Assembly (NCBI RefSeq): GCF_030848475.1
Contig: NZ_JAVDDS010000008.1
Coordinates: 1 to 64,000 of the forward strand
Direction: 5' to 3'
From: Herbivorax alkaliphila
Lineage (GTDB): Bacteria > Bacillota > Clostridia > Acetivibrionales > Acetivibrionaceae
Length of the DNA stretch: 64,000 nt
Shown: positions 1 to 8,083 of the stretch, in pieces
How the letters are laid out: each line of letters begins with the position of its first letter
Position numbering within the stretch: the first letter of the stretch is position 1
Notes under the pieces: generated by a model
Told to the model about the DNA's origin: nothing
Databases searched by the model: none
The model's input: only the letters and a program-made list of their open reading frames with translations
Made by a program: the position numbers and the translations under genes

Positions 1-1
1 C

Positions 2-214
2 TCATTGAATAGATGACTGTCTAAAATTATCAGAATCCATTTTCATAGTAAGTCTGTAAATTCCAACAATCTTAGGATTTCTTTTAATTATCATCTCAGC
101 AATATGATCTTTTCTTGTCCTGTTTGCATCAACAATAGCAACCATAACTGCATCAGGATTAATAGATAATACGTTTGCAATTACAGCTTCAACAGTCCTT
201 GTATTAAAGTGTTT
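2..214 (-). pseudogene. UDP-glucose 6-dehydrogenase remnant, internally deleted
   Basis: The minus-strand reading contains [20 protein letters not shown], which comes from the N-terminal NAD-binding half of UDP-glucose 6-dehydrogenase. It then jumps directly to DANRTRKDHIAEMIIKRNP and VGIYRLTMKMDSDNF, which belong to the C-terminal UDP-binding half. The middle of the enzyme, with its catalytic cysteine region, is missing, and the frame ends in TGA after SSIQ. The piece is fused out of frame to the 3-prime end of the YD-repeat gene on its right. A second remnant of the same enzyme lies at 10311-10907 and has a different deletion. Family assignment rests on recognised motifs; loss of function is inferred from the deletion. 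Confidence 0.75.
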
Positions 215-765
215 TTTTCTGAATTTTCATTTTTAGCAACATTTGTGGATTGCAATATCCTCCCACTTCTGTTGTTTAAAACAACTGTAAATTGATTGGT
301 ATCCTCTTCAGGAGTTCTATAAAATACTGCCTTTACATTCTCACCTGTTCCCATAAAAGTCTGATAAACCGGCTCTTTAGAAATTATACTTCCTGTTGTA
401 CCGTCTTCCCAATATGCAAATTCTGAACCTGCATTTGCTTCTGCAGTCAACTTTAGTAATGTACCATATTCATAATTATATTTATAATTTACAGGTAAAC
501 TTACAGTTTCAGTATTAAGATTTACAGAACCATTTCCAATAATACTGACCTCTAAAAGGCTTTCTGGTTTTTCTTCTGCATATGTAGTTATAATATTTTT
601 AATGTTTCCTTCTAGGTCATATTTATATTCAATAGTAGTCCCGTTGTCATAAACAACCTTAGTCAAACGATCTAAATCATCATATTCTTCTTCCACACCA
701 TAAACTGAAACGGATATCAAAATAAACACACAAAAGCTCATTAAAAACAACATTACTTTTTTCAT
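181..765 (-). pseudogene. Secreted YD-repeat (RHS-like) protein, 3-prime truncated
   Basis: The reading frame of 194 residues starts at ATG 765, preceded by GGAGGG at good spacing. It has a signal peptide (residues 1 to about 23, KK then a hydrophobic core) and one RHS/YD repeat unit (YDDLDRLTKVVYDNG then YKYDLEGNIKN, about residues 28-58). A segment with the look of an InlB-like bacterial repeat follows (GTLLKLTAEANAGSEFAYWEDG, about 100-122). The last nine residues are read out of frame through the UDP-glucose dehydrogenase remnant, so the original C-terminus has been lost. Full-length relatives are large cell-surface proteins. The Ig/fibronectin-like pieces at 7123-7990 could come from the same or a similar protein, but that is a guess. 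Confidence 0.6.
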
Positions 766-861
766 TTTTATCCCTCCCTGATTTTTTTTACTTCTTTTAT
801 AATTATAAATGTATTTCTAAATATTTGCAATAAACATTTCATTTAACAAAAAAAAGAAACA

Positions 862-1197
862 ATGAATGCAATCAAAACTAAATACCCTGTAGTACTTTAT
901 TTGACTGAGTTTCTTAATGACTGTTATCATGTTTTTGATACTGGTGAAATTGAAGGGTTAGATTTTTTTCTAAATAAATACAAAAATAGCAAATATGAAC
1001 CTGTGAAGAAATATGCGAACAGCTTAATTGCTGACTATTCAGCAGTAAAAAACAGCCTTATTTACAAGAATATCAGTAATGGACCTCTAGAAGCACACAA
1101 CAATAGGATAAAATTTAAACACAGAAAATGCGGCGGAAGAGCTGGACTAAATTTATTAAATGCTTATTTTGTGCTTTCGGATTATAATTTTGAGTAA
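862..1197 (+). pseudogene. ISL3-like transposase, C-terminal fragment
   Basis: This 111-residue frame ends with SNGPLEAHNNRIKFKHRKC and GGRAGLNLLNAYFVLS. It resembles the end of the DDE domain of ISL3-type transposases, where the conserved Glu of the DDE triad sits in an SNGxxEgxNnriK motif followed by GRA. The N-terminal two thirds (DNA-binding region and both Asp residues) are absent. I see no terminal inverted repeats around it. It is best read as a dead insertion-sequence remnant left between decayed genes. The family level (ISL3) is moderately sure; the DDE transposase nature is surer. Confidence 0.6.
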
Positions 1198-1426
1198 CTA
1201 TATTATTTTATAATCGTATTTCCGTAAGAGCCAATTATTGTTCTATTCCGATGTGCTTAAATCCACGACTTTCCATAATATCTTTTTATATATATTTCTA
1301 AAATCAAAAAATATATACAAAAATAGCCTCAAAGTATAATTGACAATTAGTGTTATTTAATTTATAATTTAAGTAAGGAAGCTTGGTTTCTTTGCTTGAT
1401 ATTTTTTATGAAAGGAGCATATACTT

Positions 1427-1816
1427 ATGTTATTAACAAAATCAAATCTGGAGGATACACCAATGGAAAAACGTCGAATAACTATTTCTAGCAAGAGACA
1501 AATAACTATACCCTCTAAATATTTCGAGGCTTTAGATTTAGATAAGGAAATCGACTGTATCTATGCAAATGATATGTTAATTCTAACACCTGTAAAAAAA
1601 GATGATCCTGCTTTTGCAGAAGAAATTTTAGCTGATTTAATTGAGCAAGGTTATTCTGGAGAAAAGTTGTTAACTAAATTTAAGAAAATCAATCGTAAAA
1701 TAAGACCTGCTGTTGAAAAATTAATTGAAGAAGCCGATAAAATAGCAAAATCTACATCTTCTAATTATGTGGATCCAACAGATGATATCTTTGGTGACGA
1801 AGAAACGGAGGCTTAG
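1427..1816 (+). CDS. AbrB/MazE-type antitoxin
   Basis: A protein of 129 residues, or 117 if the second start is used. The swapped-hairpin AbrB DNA-binding domain is visible at residues 13-57 (MEKRRITISSKRQITIPSKY, then DMLILTPVK). A helical acidic C-terminal tail should contact the toxin. Both ATG 1427 (AAAGGAG at 1411-1417) and ATG 1463 (GGAGG at 1450-1454) have good ribosome binding sites; the AbrB domain begins exactly at the second. The gene is followed two bases later by a RelE/ParE-type toxin frame, the usual antitoxin-toxin order. AbrB antitoxins normally neutralise the toxin and repress their own operon. Here the toxin is broken, so this may be an orphan antitoxin. Confidence 0.8.
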   Translation: MLLTKSNLEDTPMEKRRITISSKRQITIPSKYFEALDLDKEIDCIYANDMLILTPVKKDDPAFAEEILADLIEQGYSGEKLLTKFKKINRKIRPAVEKLIEEADKIAKSTSSNYVDPTDDIFGDEETEA

Positions 1817-1818
1817 TA

Positions 1819-2109
1819 ATGCTTCCTGTAGATTAAACTCCCATTGCAAAAAAATATTTTAAAAAGCTCAAAGACAAAAAGCTTAAAGAAATTTATAAAA
1901 AAGTTATTATTAGAATTCGTGAAAACCCTTATATTGGGGAAGCCAAAACTGGTGACTTAAAAGGCATTTATAGTGTTGACATTTATCATAGCAAAATAAA
2001 CTATGAGCTAGCTTACAGGCTTTCTCAACTTGAAAATGGCGATATGGTCATTATCATAATGGCAGGTACACGCGAAAACTTTTATACAGAATTGAAACGA
2101 TACATGTAG
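1819..2109 (+). pseudogene. RelE/ParE-family toxin with premature stop
   Basis: From ATG 1819 the frame reads MLPVD, then TAA at 1834-1836, then continues in the same frame without another stop to TAG at 2107-2109 (97 codons in all). The continuation AKKYFKKLKDKKLKEIYKKV, IRENPYIGEAKTGDLKGIYS, YELAYRL and IIIMAGTRENFYTELKRY matches the size and motif order of RelE/YoeB/Txe-like ribosome-dependent mRNA interferases. I find no good in-frame start between the stop and the first conserved helix, so the toxin is probably silenced by a single nonsense change. It sits directly after its AbrB antitoxin. The toxin family is clear; inactivity is inferred. Confidence 0.75.
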
Positions 2110-2163
2110 TCAACTAAAAAAAGAGATACATAAAAGAAGATATCCTACTCTTTAATAAGGCTC

Positions 2164-2370
2164 CTAGGTATTATATGTAGAAAGATAATGTTTTAGCTTT
2201 TTTTCATCTAGGTAATGGATTCCCTCTAGACAATTCAGCAATTCTTCAAAGCTGCCTATTTTATTAAAATCTCTTATGCTATCCACCACAGTTCTCTCTA
2301 AATCTGTCATTCTAACATCAGTGGTATTTTTAGCTTCCACTACTCCATCTTGCATTCTGGAAGCTAAATA
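2164..2370 (-). pseudogene. AbiEi antitoxin internal fragment (third copy)
   Basis: About 65 codons closely match residues in the middle of the AbiEi antitoxin encoded at 12313-13080: ASRMQDGVVEAKNTTDVRM, TDLERTVVDSIRDFNKIGSF, EELLNCLEGIHYLDEKKLKH. The piece begins and ends abruptly. On its right it jumps from the ASRMQD codons straight to the CCACC-AAGTAGC sequence that lies downstream in the other copies. It has no start region and no C-terminal domain. It is a relic of a duplicated abiE locus, slightly diverged from the other two copies. Confidence 0.8.
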
Positions 2371-2377
2371 AAAGAAC

Positions 2378-2430
2378 CCCACCAAGTAGCTTGATTACTT
2401 CTACTAGGCTACTCAGTGGGTTTTAGTTTT
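2378..2430 (+). terminator. Hairpin plus T-rich tract
   Basis: CCCAC and GTAGC on the left pair with GCTAC and GTGGG on the right, across a short internal loop (2378-2420). The stem is followed by TTTTAGTTTT on the plus strand. It could end transcripts of the AbrB/toxin unit. The left arm is the same CCACC-AAGTAGC sequence found beside the other two AbiEi copies, where the right arm is missing. Confidence 0.45.
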
Positions 2431-2628
2431 GACTTCAAGTATCTCATTGATTTGGTCTTCTATTGCCATAATCGAATCCGTATGTCTTTTTATCTTGGCA
2501 GTATCTTCCTCACTTTCCTCTCCCTCTTCTGCCACTTTATACAATTCCAAGTATTTACTTTGGTTTTCTTCTTATAAATAGGCTAATCGTTGTTTTTCTT
2601 TTAAAGTCAGCTTTTTATTTTCAATTAC
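2413..2628 (-). pseudogene. Unrecognised C-terminal protein remnant
   Basis: An open minus-strand frame without a start reads ENKKLTLKEKQRLAYL, then an in-frame TAA at 2572-2574, then EENQSKYLELYKVAEEGE and DTAKIKRHTDSIMAIEDQIN, ending VKTKTH. The charged, heptad-like pattern suggests a coiled-coil tail of a larger protein. I do not recognise the family. It ends at the hairpin at 2378-2430 and starts next to the AlbA_2 gene. Low-confidence relic, listed because the frame carries protein-like composition across a stop. Confidence 0.35.
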
Positions 2629-2665
2629 AATCTATTGGCAATAATTACATATGCTTAGGAAAACT

Positions 2666-3943
2666 TCACTTTAACTTATATGTTACTGCCGCACCACCGC
2701 CTGATTTAATTATTATGTTTTTATCTACAAGACTATTCAATATCCTAAGGCTCTTTGACTTATCAAATCTGGTTTTTGAATCAATTTCCTTTCTTGAAAG
2801 CTCTACCTCTTCTTTTAATAACTCATAAATAAGACCCTCAGCTTTAGATAAAGCTAATTGATTAATTCTAGTAATTGGAAGTATGATTCTGATTCTATTT
2901 TCACTCACATCAAAATCAGGCTTTGATATGCTATAAGTATATTCTTTGTTAATTCTCGCTATTTCTGTTCCAAATTTTTCAATAATATTTAATCGATTAA
3001 AAACCCCTGCTATTATTGGATTTCTCAAAACAGAAATATTTCCATATAAATATTCTTCCTTAGAAATACCTGCTGGCAAGCCACCAGGAGAATTTATTTC
3101 AATTCTGTCCTCATACATTGCTATTTGTATATATGAGTTGGTATCCCAAACTCTATGCACAATGGCATTTGCCAAAGACTCTCTAAAAGCTTCTTTGGGA
3201 ATTAACTCTTTTTTTATTCTGTTATAGCCATCAATCTCTTCATATATATAATATTGTTCAAAAATATCTATTGCACCATCGAATTGAGTTAATAACGAAC
3301 CATTGCTTATGGTTTTTCTGTACAAAATCTTATTAATGTCCTTCCCAAACTTAACGATATCAATCCCTGAAAATGCTATATCGCTCTGATCCGCTAATAG
3401 CTCTCCTGCAACATTATAGTATCCATCTTTATTATATAAATTAAGGGTTTTTAGAATATCTAAGTTGAGCCTTTCTATCCCCGCTTCCCTTTTTAACCTA
3501 GCTTCTAATATGTCAAATTTTAAGTCTTGAGAAGATGCTTTTCTATCTTCATAATTCATATTAATTCCTTCCATAGCTAGTCTTCTAAGTTCAAATCTAT
3601 CTACCTCTATGGTTGCAGTATCCGCTCTTTTGTATACCTTTCCTTTGTAATAATAAGGCGTATCTTTACCTTTTTTAACTTCTACAATAATGACCGTCTT
3701 ACCACCTATTTCCTTAATGTGAATTTCAAAATTTGGAACTGGAGCAAGAGAATCGTTAATCATATTTTCAATTCTTAATGATTCTTCTTTTGAACTCTCT
3801 TTTATACCCACCACATTTCCATGGTCATCTACCCCAAATATTATTTCTCCATCACTATAATTAGCATAAGCACTAACAGTTTTTAAAAAAGTTTTTGAAA
3901 CTATTTCTTTGAATTCTAAATTATAACTTTCCTTAGTTTGCAA
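2666..3943 (-). CDS. AlbA_2/Schlafen-like ATP-binding transcriptional regulator
   Basis: A protein of about 425 residues of the COG2865 type. The N-terminal AlbA_2 (Schlafen-like) nucleic-acid-binding domain covers roughly residues 5-125 (ESYNLEFKEIVSKTFLKT, GEIIFGVDDHGNVVGI). A GHKL-type ATPase region follows, with FRESLANAIVHR, then the C-terminal INSPGGLPAGI segment. A winged-helix tail lies at about 370-425. The longest frame starts at GTG 3952, but that codon is inside the AAGGAGG ribosome binding site. TTG 3943, seven bases past GGAGG, is the better start. The gene lies alone between abiE relics. Such proteins often accompany defence or toxin-antitoxin loci as regulators; the exact target is unknown. 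A related gene is at 8084-9499. Confidence 0.75.
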   Translation of the reverse strand: MQTKESYNLEFKEIVSKTFLKTVSAYANYSDGEIIFGVDDHGNVVGIKESSKEESLRIENMINDSLAPVPNFEIHIKEIGGKTVIIVEVKKGKDTPYYYKGKVYKRADTATIEVDRFELRRLAMEGINMNYEDRKASSQDLKFDILEARLKREAGIERLNLDILKTLNLYNKDGYYNVAGELLADQSDIAFSGIDIVKFGKDINKILYRKTISNGSLLTQFDGAIDIFEQYYIYEEIDGYNRIKKELIPKEAFRESLANAIVHRVWDTNSYIQIAMYEDRIEINSPGGLPAGISKEEYLYGNISVLRNPIIAGVFNRLNIIEKFGTEIARINKEYTYSISKPDFDVSENRIRIILPITRINQLALSKAEGLIYELLKEEVELSRKEIDSKTRFDKSKSLRILNSLVDKNIIIKSGGGAAVTYKLK

Positions 3944-4093
3944 AAGGGTCACCTCCTTAATATTTATAGTACGATTTTACCATAAATATTTTATATTTGC
4001 AACTCTAACGTCTTCGTTGCATTTTTTGTTGCATTTCGTAACACTTTTTCTTTTTTCGTTGCACAACACTCTACAACGCTTAGGAAATTCATC

Positions 4094-4917
4094 AGTAAAA
4101 CAAATTAGACAAGTATCTCGCCTCCTTGATCCATTATTTCAAATAGTCCTTCCGGTACCATCAGTTCCCACTCGTTGTTATAATAACTTTCTTCTTTTAA
4201 ATCACTAACTAGGTATCTTCTACTCTTTCCTATCTTGCTCTTACAATAATCTATAAACTCTCTTGAAAGCTGCATCTCTTTTCGGTAATGGTCCAGAAGA
4301 TATCCTACTTTTTGATAAAGCCCCTGGGCATCATATATAGAAAGATAATGTTTTAGCTTTTTTTCATCTAGGTAATGGATTCCCTCTAGACAACTCAGCA
4401 ATTCTTCAAAGCCACCTATTTTATTAAAATCTCTTATGCTATCCACCACAGTTCTCTCTAAATCTGTCATTCTAACACCAGTGGTATTTTTAGCTTCCAC
4501 TACTCCATCTTGCATTCTGGAAGCGACATATTTGTAGGTTACGTTGTCATATTCAAAATGATTAAACTTAGTTTCTGATGAAACATAGATCTCATAATAA
4601 ACTTGATTTGCTAGTCCATAATATTCAAAGGCACTGTGGTGAGAGATATAAGCAGTGTCAGTTATTGCACAGGCTATTTGTAAAGAAAATCGTTCCATTA
4701 TTAAAAACATCCTTAACACCGCAACATTCGGAGCCATTTTCATTTCCGCTCTGTTTGTTTGAAATTAAAAAGAAACCCACCAAGTAGCTTGATTACTTCT
4801 ATTTATATTTACCCTTCCTCCTTTTTGCATTTTGAAAATTTTGCGAATGTATTTAAACGTCGGCTTAACTAAGGTTTACAAGATTCTAAGTCTTTTATAC
4901 TGATTTTATCTTATTCT
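4094..4917. repeat. Duplicated abiE segment, copy with 328-bp deletion
   Basis: This stretch repeats 12308-13452 in the same orientation with only scattered differences. It covers the C-terminal two thirds of the AbiEi antitoxin and about 240 bases of its upstream flank. It lacks 328 bases between two CTATTTG heptamers of the other copy (12882-12888 and 13210-13216). The upstream part, 4744-4917, is non-coding in both copies. Confidence 0.8.
4105..4743 (-). pseudogene. AbiEi-like antitoxin, second copy, N-terminus deleted
   Basis: From about residue 23 (IACAITDTAYISHHSAFEYY) to the stop it is almost identical to AbiEi at 12313-13080. The winged-helix N-terminus (VYTELAKYPVFSIEDVKKLT in the full copy) is gone. 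The sequence passes directly from CTATTTG (4674-4680) into what is upstream DNA in the full copy, where CTATTTG also occurs, so the DNA-binding domain was removed by a deletion between short repeats. The first 22 codons of the longest frame are therefore former non-coding DNA. The AbiEii toxin that should follow is absent; similarity stops a few bases after this stop codon. Probably non-functional as a repressor, though a truncated protein might be made. Confidence 0.75.
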
Positions 4918-4950
4918 AAAAAAGACAAGAAATCGTTTCTTGTCTTTTTA
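4918..4950. terminator. Bidirectional hairpin terminator
   Basis: AAAAGACAAGAAA and TTTCTTGTCTTTT form a perfect stem around a TCG loop, flanked by A- and T-runs on both sides. It can work in both directions. In the other abiE copy the same spot (13453-13499) has the arms separated by extra sequence. From here to 5258 I see no gene; the DNA is AT-rich and should hold the promoter of the permease. Confidence 0.7.
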
Positions 4951-5258
4951 AACCCACTTATATTTGCTATTAATTTTTTGAATTTTGAGCTAATAATTAA
5001 GCACCTGCAGTATTTAACTCACTGCCATTAAATACTGCTTAGTTCTATTTTTAAGTATTGCTTTTAGAAAAAAATACATATATAATAATTAACTATATGA
5101 ATCAAGAAACATGATTTTGCAATATCCAAAATGTACATTCTAAAAGGATTATTTCAAATCATGTAAGTAATGTCTTTCTAATATTAATGAGTAATATCTA
5201 TAAATTAAAATTTGAATAACAAAAATATTTTTTATATTAAGAAAGGAAGTTAATATAT

Positions 5259-7112
5259 ATGATTACAGATATGCATTTGGTTTTTTTTATATTGATAGTA
5301 ACCACAATTTGCTTCTTAGTCCCTCGTTTTCGCTCTGATCTAGTAGCATTGACATCCTTGCTGGCTTTATTTTTAACCGGCCTTTTAACTCCCCAAGAAA
5401 CATTTGCCGGATTTGCCAATAGTGTTGTTATAATGATTGCAGCTCTTTTTGTTGTAGGTGAAGGCGTATTTCAAACAGGTCTTGCTGATAGAGCTGGAAA
5501 TGTCCTTGTCAAGTACACTGGAACAAGTGAATTTCGAATGACTTTTTTCATGATGATTCTAGTTGCAGTATTAAGTGGGTTTATGAGCAATACGGGAACA
5601 GTGGCTATACTTCTTCCTGTAATCGTAAGTCTTTGTAGGAAAATGAGTATTTCTCCTGGAAGACTTCTTATTCCTATGGCCTTTGCAAGCAGTATGGGTG
5701 GTACACTAACATTGATAGGTACAGCTCCTAACTTAATCGGTAGTGAAAGTTTAATTAATTATGGATATGAAGGACTTTCATTTTTTTCTTTTACCGCTAT
5801 CGGAAGCATTTCACTATTAATAGGAATTGCATATTTATGGTTTGTTGGACGTAGAATGCTTGAAAAACCTGTAGTAAAAAATTCCGACAATTCTAAAAAA
5901 GTTGATGATGATGACCTAATCCGTCAATATAATATAAGTCCTTACATTCACTGTGTTGAAGTACCAGAAGACAGTAATTCTTTTAATAAGACCTTAAAAG
6001 ATTTACAGTGGACATCTAAATACGGCGTTACTGTATTAGAAGCTGTTAAGAAAATTTCAAAAAAACGTTTTCAAATGCTTTCTAAAAATTATTTTAAGCA
6101 CTTTACCGCTGGTGCCAATTGTGTTGTAGAAAACGGAGATACCTTAATAGTTTACTGTGATAATGAATCATTAAACAAATTGGTTAAAAACACCGACCTT
6201 AATATTATTGATTGCAACTCACATAAAGAATCTTATTTAGAAAGAGCACAATTAGCCGAGGTAATACTTACACCACAATCTCAGTTAATAAATCAAAAAA
6301 TCAAAGATATTAATTTTAGAGATAAGTATAATCTTACAATCATTGCAATTAAACATCAATATGGAAAAGCAAGACGGTCATCTGATGATGAAAAGCTATT
6401 ATAAGGTGATACTCTGCTAGTTCATGGAGAGTGGAAAGATATAAATCTTTTACATGAAGAAAAAGGTGATACAGTTGTTTTAAGTTATAATCAAGAACCT
6501 ACTACTAATGTACAACATCCTATTAAATCTGTTGTTGCAGGAGGGATACTTTTGTGGATGATGAGCATGATGATTTTTGAGTGGATGCCTGCTGTAATGG
6601 CAGTTGTAATTGCAGCTCTTATGATGATCATTACTAAATGTATTCGCCAAGTAGATCAAGCCTATAGATCTATTGATTGGGGTACCGTTGTACTTATAGC
6701 TTGTATGCTTCCTATGGCTACTGCATTAGAAAAAACCGGTGGAATAGAATTTATATCAGAATTTTTAATCTCAAGTCTTGGCTCTATTGGACCTTTAGCC
6801 ATATTAGCAGGGCTTTATGTAATTGCATCACTCTTTAGTCAATTTATAAGTAATACTGCAACAGCTGTTTTACTATATCCTGTTGCAATTTTAACTTCAC
6901 AACAACTAGGTGTAAGCCCTATACCTATGGTAATGGCTGTTGCTTTTGCTGCAAGTATGGCCTTTGCTACTCCTGTGGCAACACCTCCTAATGCAATGGT
7001 TATGGCAGCAGGAAAATACACTTTTTTTGATTTTATAAAGGTTGGAATGCCACTTCAAATACTTATAGGAATATGCATAGTTTTTATGCTACGAATTTTT
7101 TTCCCTTTTTAA
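5259..7112 (+). pseudogene. SLC13-type permease with RCK_C domains, split by one in-frame TAA
   Basis: Two open segments, 5259-6404 and 6552-7112, lie in the same frame, and the codons between them are also open (GDTLLVHGEWKDINLLHEEK). The only interruption is TAA at 6402-6404. Read through, it gives about 617 residues. The N-terminal membrane half includes FMSNTGTVAILLPVI and GTAPNLIGSESL. A central cytosolic part has two TrkA-C/RCK_C-like domains (about 225-430), and the C-terminal membrane half includes FISNTATAVLLYPVA and TPVATPPNAMVM. This is the layout of SLC13/DASS-like anion symporters (COG0471 with TrkA-C). The stop falls in the second RCK_C domain, at a position where CAA or GAA would fit. 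Start ATG 5259 has GAAAGGAAG upstream. Most likely a recent pseudogene. Confidence 0.85.
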
Positions 7113-7122
7113 AAAAATAAGA

Positions 7123-7990
7123 TTATTCTATTACTCCTCTTGCTCTAATATCACTGTAGACAGTTTTAATTTCACCATTAGCATCTTCATAAATTAAATA
7201 CCCTCTACCATACCATATATCCCCTTCTTTAACATTTAACTTGCGCACATAAAATTGGTAGGTGGAATCATTATTTATTCTAGCCTTAATAATATTTTCG
7301 GTTTCTAAAGTAATTGAATCTTGTAACTCTTTATTTGATTTTAATAAAACCACGCCACTTTCTATCAATCTACACTCTTTAGAAATATTTCTATTTCTTC
7401 ACCTTGATCCCACTCAATAGTAATATTCCCCTGAGCATTTGTGACTCTAACTCCAGTAGGAGTATTTGGAGGTGTATGGTCTATATAGTATTCTACATAT
7501 GGTTTTATACTTGATACGTTACCTGCTGCATCATAGGCTTTACTCCTAATATAATATATACCATCATCATATGAAGAAATGTCAAAATTATAGCTTGCTC
7601 TAGCGTTTTTAGGTTCATCAGTTAAGTCTATATTTTGAATGTCACTCCAATTTATTTTATCTTGAGATATCTGAAATACAAAAGTTTTCACACCAACATC
7701 ATCTGTTGCTCTTCCTAAAAGCCTTATGTTATTGGCATATCTTCCGGCTTCTGGCTCTACTGAAGTTATAACTGGTGGATTTGTATCCTCTAGAGTAGAA
7801 ACTTCAATCTCATGGGAGTACTCTCCTTTGTTACCATAGATATCTGACATGGCATTAAAGCTTTCAACCTTTTCTGACCTACTTGGTGGTGTTGGTTGAA
7901 CAATTTCTGATTCCTCTAATGTTCTCCATACTGGTATATCATTAAAAAAAACATAACCTGTTACTTTAGGCTTTGTTAATTCTAATATAT
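7123..7990 (-). pseudogene. Fragmented Ig/fibronectin-like surface protein
   Basis: Minus-strand open sequence from about 7990 has no start codon and reads through KPKVTGYVFFNDIPVW and YGNKGEYSHEIEV. An Ig-like segment follows (PPVITSVEPEAGRYANNIRL, DDVGVKTFVFQIS, DGIYYIRSKAYDAAGN), then a fibronectin type III-like start (PPNTPTGVRVTNAQGNITIE). Near 7368 the frame shifts and continues as IESGVVLLKSNKELQDS to ENGEIK-like C-terminal strands (YEDANGEIKTVYSDIRARG). So the gene lacks its 5-prime end and carries a frameshift. It was probably part of a large secreted adhesin or RHS-type protein. The domain identity comes from strand patterns, not from a search. Confidence 0.6.
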
Positions 7991-8083
7991 TAAATTATAA
8001 CTATCTAAGTGATCACACATGATGTTTTGTTTGTGTATATTAATTTTTCATAATAGCCCCCCACAATGTGATGAGCAATCATT

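Noticed and set aside
4017-4208. Short plus-strand frame of 63 codons
   Set aside because: It runs antisense across the end of the AbiEi copy and has no ribosome binding site.
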